19,887 bases of DNA from CAZGTQ01 sp964528575 (GTDB taxonomy: Bacteria > Planctomycetota > UBA1135 > GCA-002686595), in NCBI GenBank assembly GCA_964528575.1, contig CAZGTQ010000055.1, positions 1 through 19,887 of the forward strand. The letters are read 5' to 3'. Shown one piece after another: positions 13,549 to 19,887 of this stretch (within the stretch, counting starts at the first letter, position 1; each line of letters opens with the position of its first letter). The position numbers and the translations under genes are program-made. The notes below the pieces were generated by a model. The model was not told the origin of the DNA, searched no databases, and saw only the letters and a list, made by a program, of their open reading frames with translations.

Positions 13549-15201
13549 TCACGCTCCCGCGCGCAGCGCGGCGACGAGGCCCTCCCGGCGCCGCGCCATC
13601 CAGCGCGCGGCGATCGGCAACAGCGCCGCGTAGACGCTGAGCGCGACGACGAGGACGACGACGGCGGCCGCAACGCTCCACCAGCGACCGCCGACGAGCG
13701 CGGGCAGGAACACGCCCGCCGCGGTCTGCGCGATCACGCACGCGAGCGTCCCGACCGACACGAGCATCGCGCCTCCGGGCAGCGCGTTGTTGAGCGCCGC
13801 GACGCGCCGCGGCGAGGCGAACGAGAGCGAGACGAAGTTGCCGAGCGCGAGGAACGTCGCCATCCCGGCGACGTGGAGCAGCGCGGCCGCGACGGCGACG
13901 TACGCCGGCGGCGGGCCGGCGAAGGCGCACCAACCGACGGCTGCGAGCAGCGCGGCGAGCGTCGCGAACGCTGCGAGCGCGAGGTTCTTGCCGACGAGCG
14001 CGCGGCCGAGGCGCGCGGGCGCGAGGAAGTAGCTCTGCACGCCCGCGGCCTCCCACGCGAACGAGTTGTTGACGAGCACGTTGAGCGCCATCGGCACGTA
14101 GCCGACGACGGCGTAGAACGCGAGCTCGCTGGCGCGCATGCCCAGCACCGTGGCGCCGGCGTCGCGCCCGATCGCGAACGCGAGCATCGCCGTGACGAGC
14201 GGCAGCATGACGAGGACGAAGCGGCCGACGACGCTGCGCACGAGATAGCGCCAGTCCTTCGCCGCGACCGCCCAGGTCTCGTCGGGCAGCAGCGCGCCGG
14301 CCGCTCGATCGAGCCACGCCGGCGCGCGCACGGCCGCGACGCTCGCGCGCCGGGACCGCGACCCCCGCTCCGACTCGCCGTCCTGCAGCCACGAGAACGC
14401 GACGCGGCCGAGCGCGAGCCCCGCCGCGACCCACACGAGCAGCTTCGCGAGCGCCCCGCCGGCGCCCTCGTTCGTCGCGAGCCCGACCAGGCCGCGCGCG
14501 GCGATCTCCGCCGGCAGCGCCGCGGCGAGCGCGGCGGCGGCGTCGGAGGCGAAGAAGCGGCGGACCACGCCCGGTGCGTCGTCCCCCGCGTCGAGGAACA
14601 GCAGCGGCCCGAAGCCGACGAACATGAGCGCGACGAGGAACGCGAGCCCCAGGCCCTCGCGCAAGCGCCGGCCGCGCAACGCGCGCTGCATGACCAGGCC
14701 GATCGCGTGGCTCCAGACGACGAGCGTCGCGGCGTAGGCGACGAGCAGCGCGGCGGTGGTCGGCTCGCTCTGTCCGAAGCGCGCCGCGCCCGCGAGGCCG
14801 AGCGCGACGAGCGTCGGGTAGTAGAAGAGGTGCTCGGGCGACGCGGCGGTCGTCGCGAGCACGACGGCGTACAGCGACGTGCGGCGCACGGGGAAGCGCC
14901 GCAGCCGCGTGACGTCGAGGCCGTGGCTACCGCCCTGCACGACGGCCGGCGCGACGACGCCGAACGCGAAGCAGCCGTGCAGCACGACGCGGTAGATCAA
15001 CGGGAGCGCGCTCGCTCCGTCCTCGCGCTGCGCCATCCGCGCGACGAGCACGCCCACGCCGAGCGCGAGCGCGATCGCTCCGCTCGCAGCCGACAGCGCG
15101 AGGACCAGGCCGCCGAGCGCGCTGATGAGTCCTTCGGTGCGCCGCAAGCCGTTGAGCAGCAGGCGCACGCGGAGCCAGGCGATCGTGGCGACCAGACGCA
15201 T
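13549..15201 (-). CDS. ABC-2-like exporter permease (12 or so membrane segments)
   Basis: 550 residues with roughly twelve hydrophobic segments and a soluble loop near residues 270-320 that contains DETWAVAAKDWRYLVRSVVGR. This kind of segment recurs in large two-half ABC exporter permeases, where it precedes the second membrane half. No periplasmic MacB-like domain is visible, so it is not a FtsX/MacB permease. The ATG forms an ATGA overlap with the end of the ATPase gene upstream, showing that the two act as one transporter. The exported substrate is not indicated. The annotation rests on hydrophobicity, the loop motif and gene coupling. Confidence 0.85.
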   Translation of the reverse strand: MRLVATIAWLRVRLLLNGLRRTEGLISALGGLVLALSAASGAIALALGVGVLVARMAQREDGASALPLIYRVVLHGCFAFGVVAPAVVQGGSHGLDVTRLRRFPVRRTSLYAVVLATTAASPEHLFYYPTLVALGLAGAARFGQSEPTTAALLVAYAATLVVWSHAIGLVMQRALRGRRLREGLGLAFLVALMFVGFGPLLFLDAGDDAPGVVRRFFASDAAAALAAALPAEIAARGLVGLATNEGAGGALAKLLVWVAAGLALGRVAFSWLQDGESERGSRSRRASVAAVRAPAWLDRAAGALLPDETWAVAAKDWRYLVRSVVGRFVLVMLPLVTAMLAFAIGRDAGATVLGMRASELAFYAVVGYVPMALNVLVNNSFAWEAAGVQSYFLAPARLGRALVGKNLALAAFATLAALLAAVGWCAFAGPPPAYVAVAAALLHVAGMATFLALGNFVSLSFASPRRVAALNNALPGGAMLVSVGTLACVIAQTAAGVFLPALVGGRWWSVAAAVVVLVVALSVYAALLPIAARWMARRREGLVAALRAGA

Positions 15202-15986
15202 CAGCCGAGCCAGGAGAGCTCGCTCACGGGCGCGGCGTCGGCCTCGACGAGGTCGAGGAAGACTTCTTCGAGCGAGCTCCCGCGCACGCCGTCGCCGCCC
15301 TCGAGCGGGAGCGGGGAGCGCAGCTCGCCGATCTTCCCCTGCGCCACGAGCCGGCCGCGGTGGATGATCGCGACGTCGGAGCAGAGCTTCTCGACGATCT
15401 CGAGGATGTGCGACGTGAGGAAGACGGTGACGCCCTTCGCGACGAGATCGACGAGCAGGCGCTTGATCATGCGCGACGACACGACGTCGATACCCTCGAA
15501 CGGCTCGTCGAGGAACAGGAGCCGCGGCCCGTGGATCAGCGCGGCCGCGAGCGCGAGCTTCTTCTGCATGCCGTGGCTGTAGTCGACGAGGAGCTTGCGC
15601 GGCTCGGAGTCGAGGCCCATCAGCTCGAGCAGCTCGCCCGCGCGCTGGCGCACGGTCGCCCGGTCGAGGCCGTACATCCGTCCGACGAACGTGAGCGACT
15701 CGGCGCCCGTGAGCCGCTCGTAGAGCGCCGCGTCGTCGGTCACCACGCCGATCGAGCGCTTGACCTCCAGGCCGTCGGTCGCGATGTCGTGCCCGAGCAC
15801 GCGCGCCGTGCCCGACGACGCCGGGAGCAGGCCGGTGAGCATCTTGATCGTCGTCGACTTGCCCGCGCCGTTGGGGCCGAGGAACCCGAAGAACGTCCCG
15901 GCGGGCACGTCGAGGTCGATTCCGTCGACTGCCAGGGCGGCGCCGAAGCGGCGCGAGAGGCCGTGTGTCTCGATGGCGTGGGGCAA
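15201..15986 (-). CDS. ABC exporter ATP-binding protein (DrrA/CcmA-like)
   Basis: 261 residues from a TTG start. Motifs are Walker A GPNGAGKST (37-45), signature variant YSHGMQKK (136-143) typical of multidrug/ABC-2 ATPases, Walker B LLFLDEP (156-162), and H-loop H193 in LTSH. The Q-loop position reads VVTDD instead of VVPQ, an Asp substitution that I know from this subgroup. The TTG start is chosen because AGGA lies 7 bases upstream and the product then begins directly before the first beta strand. A GTG at 16019 and an ATG at 16094 would add 11 or 36 low-complexity residues and are less likely. It drives the permease encoded by the overlapping next gene. Confidence 0.9.
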   Translation of the reverse strand: MPHAIETHGLSRRFGAALAVDGIDLDVPAGTFFGFLGPNGAGKSTTIKMLTGLLPASSGTARVLGHDIATDGLEVKRSIGVVTDDAALYERLTGAESLTFVGRMYGLDRATVRQRAGELLELMGLDSEPRKLLVDYSHGMQKKLALAAALIHGPRLLFLDEPFEGIDVVSSRMIKRLLVDLVAKGVTVFLTSHILEIVEKLCSDVAIIHRGRLVAQGKIGELRSPLPLEGGDGVRGSSLEEVFLDLVEADAAPVSELSWLG

Positions 15987-16070
15987 AGCAGGGTCCTGCC
16001 GGGGCAAGGATGGTGCCACCCGACTCCGCACGCGAGCGGATCTTCCGCCCGGCCGTCCCTCGCTTCGCGG

Positions 16071-16100
16071 TTGGCGCGATCGACGATTTTGCAATACCCT
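16071..16100 (+). promoter_or_regulatory. Possible promoter for the TSP3-repeat protein gene
   Basis: TTGGCG (16071-16076) and TACCCT (16095-16100) are separated by 18 bases and sit in the only AT-richer patch of the divergent region 15987-16236. The match to sigma-70 hexamers is partial, and the ATG is 137 bases downstream. No other clear signal is seen in this 250-base region. Confidence 0.3.
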
Positions 16101-16236
16101 ACGCGGCGCCTTACTCCAGGCTCGCTCTCCCCGAATCGGCGCTCTTCGGCCATCATCGGAGCGCCCGGCCAGGCTTCCCTACCACTCGGGCTGCCGCTCG
16201 AGTCCTCCCGCAGACGACGTGCGCACGCCGTTGCCC

Positions 16237-17265
16237 ATGATCACTCTTCGCCTTGCATCCGCGCTCTGCGCCCTCCTCGCGTTGCCGGCCGTCGCCCATG
16301 CCCAACTCGACCGCGACGCCGACGGCGTCCCCGATTGCATGGACAACTGCCCGAGCGTCCCGAACCCCGGGCAGGAAGACACGAACACCAACAACATCGG
16401 GGACGCGTGCGAGCTGCTCGACGTCTTCCCGCCGTCGCTCCCCGGGTTGCTCGGCGGCCAGGCCGGATTCTTCGTCGACGCGCTGCCTTCCGGCGGCACG
16501 ACGGAGGTGTACGTGCTGCTCGGCTCCGCGACGCCGTGCATCGGCTGCCCTCCGGGCGGGATCCCGATCCCCGGATCCGGCTTCCCGCCGAAGATCCTGC
16601 CGCTGACCCAGGACGCGTTCTTCCTGATCACGCTCACCGGCTTGCCGAACCTGGCCAACCAGATCGGGAACCTCGACGCGAACGGCGATCCGATCCAGCC
16701 GACGGCGGTCCTCACGCTGAACCCGGCCCCGTCGTTCATCGGGAACAGCTTCTACTTCGCGTACGTGGTGCTCGACGTATCGATCAACGGGACCACGCAG
16801 GTGAGCAACGCGGTCGAGATCGCCCTGCGGGCGCGCCGCGACCTCGAGCTCTCGACGCAAGTGCTGCCGGACGCCGGCGGCGTGACGACGTTCGACATCG
16901 ACGCGGGCCCCAACGCGGGGAACATGGCGTACGTGCTGTTCGCGTCGGCGACGCCGTGCCCCCAACCCGCCCCCCTGCTCGACGGCTGCGGTCCGACGAC
17001 GGTCCCGTCGCCCTTCCAGATCGACGCCACGGCGTCGGCGTCGCTCACGAACACGTTCACTCCGGGGGTCTTCCCCGGCGTGTTCACGAGCCAGGTCGGC
17101 CTGCTGACGAGCGCCGGCGTGCCGGTCGGCCCCGCTCCGACGTTCCAGGCGGTCGGTCCGGGCCTCGCAGGCCAGAGCCTCTACTTCGCCTACGGGGTCA
17201 TCGACCTCACGGGCCCGTGCCTGTCCGACATGAGCGAGCCCGTCGAGCTCCGCTTCGTCCGCTGA
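16237..17265 (+). CDS. Secreted protein with one thrombospondin type 3 repeat and two related C-terminal units
   Basis: 342 residues. A clear signal peptide with cleavage after AHA (residue 22) is followed at once by one calcium-binding thrombospondin type 3 repeat (about 24-58) with the DRDADGVPDCMDNCP and DTNTNNIGDAC pattern. The rest appears to be two diverged copies of one unit, about 75-200 and 212-342. Each has YVLLGSATPC or YVLFASATPC near its start and SFYFAYVVLD...SNAVEI or SLYFAYGVID...SEPVEL near its end. Cysteine pairs near CIGC and CPQPAPLLDGC suggest disulfides. TSP3 repeats occur in many secreted planctomycete and marine bacterial proteins, often as calcium-dependent linkers. 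No Shine-Dalgarno is visible. The start is fixed by the signal peptide. Function is unknown. Confidence 0.85.
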   Translation: MITLRLASALCALLALPAVAHAQLDRDADGVPDCMDNCPSVPNPGQEDTNTNNIGDACELLDVFPPSLPGLLGGQAGFFVDALPSGGTTEVYVLLGSATPCIGCPPGGIPIPGSGFPPKILPLTQDAFFLITLTGLPNLANQIGNLDANGDPIQPTAVLTLNPAPSFIGNSFYFAYVVLDVSINGTTQVSNAVEIALRARRDLELSTQVLPDAGGVTTFDIDAGPNAGNMAYVLFASATPCPQPAPLLDGCGPTTVPSPFQIDATASASLTNTFTPGVFPGVFTSQVGLLTSAGVPVGPAPTFQAVGPGLAGQSLYFAYGVIDLTGPCLSDMSEPVELRFVR

Positions 17266-17272
17266 AACGACG

Positions 17273-17372
17273 CGCGGTGGTCCGGAACTGAGATTCTCGT
17301 AGGCAACGTGCAACCGCCGCGTCCCGCGGCGGTCCAACGGTCGCCTCGAGGAGTCTTTCCCGGACCACCGCG
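17273..17372 (+). repeat. 100-base element bounded by perfect 13-base inverted repeats, ending at a start codon
   Basis: CGCGGTGGTCCGG at 17273-17285 and its exact reverse complement CCGGACCACCGCG at 17360-17372 enclose 74 bases. The left arm begins 8 bases after the stop of the TSP3 gene, and the right arm ends on the base before the ATG at 17373. In RNA the arms would form a stem directly against the start codon. A GAGGAG at 17348-17353 lies just inside. It could be a transcription-terminating or translation-controlling structure, or a tiny mobile-element remnant. No target duplication is seen. Confidence 0.7.
17314..17332 (+). terminator. Inner 8-base-pair hairpin, possible terminator of the TSP3 gene
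   Basis: CCGCCGCG and CGCGGCGG pair perfectly around TCC. The hairpin is nested in the middle of the 100-base inverted-repeat element. No T tract follows, so Rho-independent termination is uncertain. Confidence 0.45.
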
Positions 17373-18914
17373 ATGAACCGACCCAGCTCGCCCCGCGCTC
17401 GCCGAGCGCTGCTCGCCGCCGCCGCGCTCGCCACGATCGCAGCGATCGCGCTCGTGTTGCTCATCGGACGACGCGCGCCGAGGGAGGGGGTGGATGGCGC
17501 GCCGCAGGAGGCCGCTGGGGCGCAACGGCCCGACGCGTCGTTGCGCGTGGCCGACGACGCAGGGCCCCCGTTGCGCGAGGCCGCACCCGAGGGGAGCGCG
17601 CCGCCGGTAGTCGCGGGACCCGCGCCGGGCGTGCTCCGTGGCGTGGTCGTGGCGGGTCCGGACCGCGAAGCGGTGCCGCACGTGACGGTCGCGCTGCTGC
17701 ATCGAAGCTGGCCGCTCCGCGTGGGAACGACGGACGAGGCCGGTCGATTCGAGTTCCTCGACCTCGTCCCCGCCGCGTACGTCCCGTGCGTCGACCCGCG
17801 CTCGCTCCCGGAGGGCGTCATCCCGCCGTGGGGCCAGATCGACGGCCCGAGCCAGGGCGATCCGGGCTTCGGCGCGGCGGAGGTAGAGATCGAGGCCGGC
17901 GTCGAGCGCGAGGTCGAGCTGCGCTGCTTCCTCGCCGCGCGCATCGTCGGTCGGGTCGTCGATCGGGACGGCTCGGGTGTCGCCGGAGCGACGGTCCGAG
18001 CGCAGTCGACCCGTGCGGGATACCAGGGCGTGAACCGCGACTTGGGGATCGCGCGCGGCGGTGGGATCGAGAGCGTCCTCTTCCCCACGCAGGACGACGA
18101 CCGGACATCGAGCGAGCCGTGGCGTACGGACGAGAGCGGGTACTTCGAGCTCGTCGACGTGTACGCGTCGACGTACGAGATCCTCGTCGGTCTCAGCGCT
18201 GCTGCCGACGCAGGGCTCCGGTCGCTCACGCTCCCTCAGCCGGTGACGGTCGAGGTCGCAGAAGGAGCGGTGGTCGATGCGGGGGACTTGCGGCTGGATG
18301 CCGGCGATCGGACGGTGCGCGGCGTCGTGCTCGATGCTTGGGACGACCAGCCGCTCGCCGGATTGACCGTGGTGTGCTACGACGCGGCGGGCGACCAGAG
18401 CAACGAGTACGCCACCGCGCGCACCGACGGATCCGGACGCTTCGTGATCGAGCGACTGCCCGCCGTGCCCGTGAAGTTCCTCGTCGAACCGATGGGTGCC
18501 ATGCGAGGCACGGGCGCGAACGTCCTCGCGCAGCACGCCGAGCCGCTCCAGGTGGATCTCGCGAGCGCGCCGCCGAATCTGGAGCTGCGACCGATCCGGG
18601 TGTGGAGCGCGCGGCCGTTCGAGTTGCGCGCCACGCTCGCCGGCGCGGCTGGCATCGACGTCGATCCGAAGGAGTGGGTCGTCGAGGTGATCTGCCCGGG
18701 GCACAGAGGAAGGATGCCTTGCGCCCGGCTCGCCGAATGGGACGCGGAGAGGAGATGGTTCTCGTGGGCCTGCGATCCGCCGCACGAAGACGTCATCGTG
18801 CGTCTTCGCCGGGGGGCCGGGCAGCGTGCGCTGGAGGGCTCGGACTCGATCGACCAGGTCGAGGTCAGCCCCCAGCCGAACGAGCTGCTCGAGATCCAAC
18901 TGCAGATCCGATGA
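17373..18914 (+). CDS. Membrane-anchored protein with three carboxypeptidase-regulatory-like repeats
   Basis: 513 residues. A positively charged N-terminus and one hydrophobic helix (about 12-31) give a likely N-terminal anchor, followed by an Ala/Pro-rich spacer to about 85. Three beta-sandwich units of the carboxypeptidase regulatory-like type are visible. The first is about 86-135 (VLRGVVV...VTVALL...TTDEAGRFEFLDL). The second is about 189-275 (ARIVGRVVDRDGSGVAGATV...RTDESGYFELVDV). The third is about 312-372 (RTVRGVVLDAWDDQPLAGLTV...RTDGSGRFVIERL). A final domain to 513 is not recognised. The gene uses more GGA, CGA and TTG codons than its neighbours. It precedes the glycine-rich gene by 13 bases, so the two are probably co-transcribed. 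Function is unknown, with surface structure or adhesion the usual guess. Confidence 0.82.
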   Translation: MNRPSSPRARRALLAAAALATIAAIALVLLIGRRAPREGVDGAPQEAAGAQRPDASLRVADDAGPPLREAAPEGSAPPVVAGPAPGVLRGVVVAGPDREAVPHVTVALLHRSWPLRVGTTDEAGRFEFLDLVPAAYVPCVDPRSLPEGVIPPWGQIDGPSQGDPGFGAAEVEIEAGVEREVELRCFLAARIVGRVVDRDGSGVAGATVRAQSTRAGYQGVNRDLGIARGGGIESVLFPTQDDDRTSSEPWRTDESGYFELVDVYASTYEILVGLSAAADAGLRSLTLPQPVTVEVAEGAVVDAGDLRLDAGDRTVRGVVLDAWDDQPLAGLTVVCYDAAGDQSNEYATARTDGSGRFVIERLPAVPVKFLVEPMGAMRGTGANVLAQHAEPLQVDLASAPPNLELRPIRVWSARPFELRATLAGAAGIDVDPKEWVVEVICPGHRGRMPCARLAEWDAERRWFSWACDPPHEDVIVRLRRGAGQRALEGSDSIDQVEVSPQPNELLEIQLQIR

Positions 18915-18927
18915 GCAAGGAGCTCCG

Positions 18928-19887
18928 ATGCGACAACGACGATTCCTCGCGACGGTGATCGCGAGCGTTGGGCTGTTGTGCCCCGCTGTGGAGGCGCAGA
19001 GCTACCACGACTACCCGCCCGACTACCAATTCGGAGAGAACGGGACCGCGCAGAACTCCGACGGGTACGACGGCTGGCCCGGCGACACCCCGCCGGGCAC
19101 GCCCGGCGCACCGGCGGGAACGCCGCCCAACGGCGGCAAGGGCGGAAACGCCTGGCCCGCGAGCTCCGGCAACGGAGGCAAGGGCGGCGACGCCTACGGC
19201 GCCGGCGGCGAGGGCGGCGACGGGGGCGCCAGCGGCAATCACGGTGGCAACGGCGGCGACGGCGGCCGTGGGGCCAACGGCGTTCCGGTCCACCCGCGTG
19301 GAGGGCCCGGCGGAGCGGGCGGCTACGGCGTCTCGGGCGGCGGCGCAGGGGGCGCGGGCGGCGACGGGATCACCGCTCCCGGCTGGGTCGGCCACGGCGG
19401 CCCCGGGGGCGACGGCGGCGCGGCGCTGCTCGGAGACGGTGGCACCGGTGGCGGCGGCGGCAACGGCGCCGGCGACGGCGCCGGGATGGCCGCGGGCCAG
19501 GGCGGCCGCGGGGGCCAGGGCGGCAACGCGTTCGGCCATGGCCAGGGAGGCTCGGGCGGCAGCGGCGGCAAGGGCGGCCAGGGCACGGACGAGTCGGCCG
19601 GCGGCGCCGCCGGCGGGGGTGGCCAGGGTGGCTCGGGCGGTCACTCGCAGAGCGGCGGCGGCGGAACCGGCGGCCAAGGCGGTGAGGGGGGCGATTCGAC
19701 CACGACGGCGACCGATGGCGGGGCCGGTGGCGACGGCGGCAAGGGCGGCAATGGCTGCACGCCGGGTGCCGGCGGCGAGGGTGGCGAGGGCGGCGACGGC
19801 GGCGGCGTGTGGCCGGTCGAGACCGACGGAGAGGCCGGAGAAGACGGAGGCGACGGCTCCGGAGGCGGCTGCGCCACCACCGCCCCG
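18928..19887 (+). CDS. Secreted glycine-rich GGX-repeat protein, 3' end outside window
   Basis: The frame is open from the ATG to the last base of the window (320 codons, no stop), so it is partial. AAGGAG six bases upstream fixes the start, 13 bases after the preceding gene. Residues 1-24 form a signal peptide (MRQRRFLATVIASVGLLCP, then AVEAQ). Residues about 25-70 are Tyr/Pro/Asp-rich. From about 71 the sequence is dominated by GGX triplets such as GGKGG, GGDGG, GGAGG and GGQGG, with X mostly Lys, Asp, Glu, Asn, Gln, Ala or Ser. Two cysteines (277, 315) break the pattern. Known GGX or PGRS-like proteins form extended polyglycine II bundles or cell-surface layers, so a structural or matrix role is plausible but unproven. 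Reverse-strand proline-rich frames here are shadows. Confidence 0.85.
   Translation, partial: MRQRRFLATVIASVGLLCPAVEAQSYHDYPPDYQFGENGTAQNSDGYDGWPGDTPPGTPGAPAGTPPNGGKGGNAWPASSGNGGKGGDAYGAGGEGGDGGASGNHGGNGGDGGRGANGVPVHPRGGPGGAGGYGVSGGGAGGAGGDGITAPGWVGHGGPGGDGGAALLGDGGTGGGGGNGAGDGAGMAAGQGGRGGQGGNAFGHGQGGSGGSGGKGGQGTDESAGGAAGGGGQGGSGGHSQSGGGGTGGQGGEGGDSTTTATDGGAGGDGGKGGNGCTPGAGGEGGEGGDGGGVWPVETDGEAGEDGGDGSGGGCATTAP

Noticed and set aside
17273..17372. Interpretation of the inverted-repeat element as an insertion sequence
   Set aside because: It has no transposase, no visible target-site duplication, and no second copy in the window. It is kept as an inverted-repeat structure only.
18978..19685. 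Plus-strand Arg-rich frame (about 235 codons) inside the glycine-rich gene
   Set aside because: It is a frame-shifted reading of GGC repeats as GCG/CGG, giving Arg/Ala strings. It has no ribosome binding site, and the in-frame secreted GGX gene spans it.
19323..19880. Minus-strand proline-rich open frames (PP-rich) opposite the GGX gene
   Set aside because: GGN codons read backward give NCC, which encodes Pro/Ala/Ser/Thr. The plus strand has a signal peptide and a strong Shine-Dalgarno for the GGX protein.
1..19887. CRISPR arrays, tRNA or rRNA genes, prophage or integrase genes
   Set aside because: No regularly spaced repeats, no tRNA-like T-loop and acceptor features, no rRNA conserved words and no recombinase motifs were seen.

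Overview
The window is very GC-rich bacterial DNA (about three quarters G+C by eye, with strong G/C third-position bias). The best guess is a high-GC member of the Planctomycetota, because of gene style rather than any marker gene. One secreted propeller protein ends in a C-terminal module that I associate with deep-branching planctomycetes (a GGTQTL-like start, then PLNFDAYT, and a SNAVPL-like close). There are also a secreted protein with a thrombospondin type 3 repeat, membrane-anchored carboxypeptidase-regulatory-like proteins, and an ECF sigma factor paired with a FecR-like protein. No rRNA, tRNA, CRISPR array, integrase or transposase was seen.

Layout. (1) 1-1877, plus strand: the C-terminal end of a YfbK-type von Willebrand factor A protein, an ECF sigma factor, and an overlapping FecR-like anti-sigma/membrane sensor. 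A strong hairpin sits between these and the convergent operon that follows. (2) 2073-6088: a vitamin B12 uptake locus. On the minus strand a cobalamin riboswitch (about 4871-5066) leads a permease (BtuC type), an ATPase (BtuD type) and a metallo-beta-lactamase-fold hydrolase, joined by GTGA and ATGA overlaps. The substrate-binding protein (BtuF type) is divergent on the plus strand and starts only 47 bases beyond the riboswitch. (3) 6100-8231, minus strand: a secreted seven-blade FG-GAP-like propeller protein followed, with a one-base overlap, by a COG3375-like GNAT acetyltransferase. (4) 8232-8639: a 408-base non-coding stretch with an alternating purine/pyrimidine tract and a strong GC hairpin. 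(5) 8640-12148, plus strand: a DUF2254-like membrane protein, a one-domain PqiA, and a PqiB-like two-MCE-domain protein whose C-terminus looks like a dead trypsin-fold domain. (6) 12162-15986, minus strand: an ABC-2-like exporter (ATPase and permease) and a secreted or anchored beta-sandwich protein. (7) 16237-19887, plus strand: a secreted TSP3-repeat protein, an unusual 100-base inverted-repeat structure, a membrane-anchored three-repeat carboxypeptidase-regulatory-like protein, and the start of a secreted GGX-repeat glycine-rich protein that runs off the window.

How the parts work together. The B12 genes form one uptake system in which the riboswitch should shut off permease, ATPase and hydrolase when cobalamin is plentiful, while the binding protein is under separate control. 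The DUF2254-like/PqiA/PqiB-like cluster is a probable envelope lipid-transport or membrane-stress unit. The sigma/FecR pair is a surface-signalling switch, probably linked to the vWA protein. The last three plus-strand genes all look like surface or extracellular proteins. The most unusual items are the riboswitch-controlled hydrolase, the protease-like tail on the MCE protein, the GGX-repeat protein and the 13-base inverted repeat that ends exactly at a start codon.
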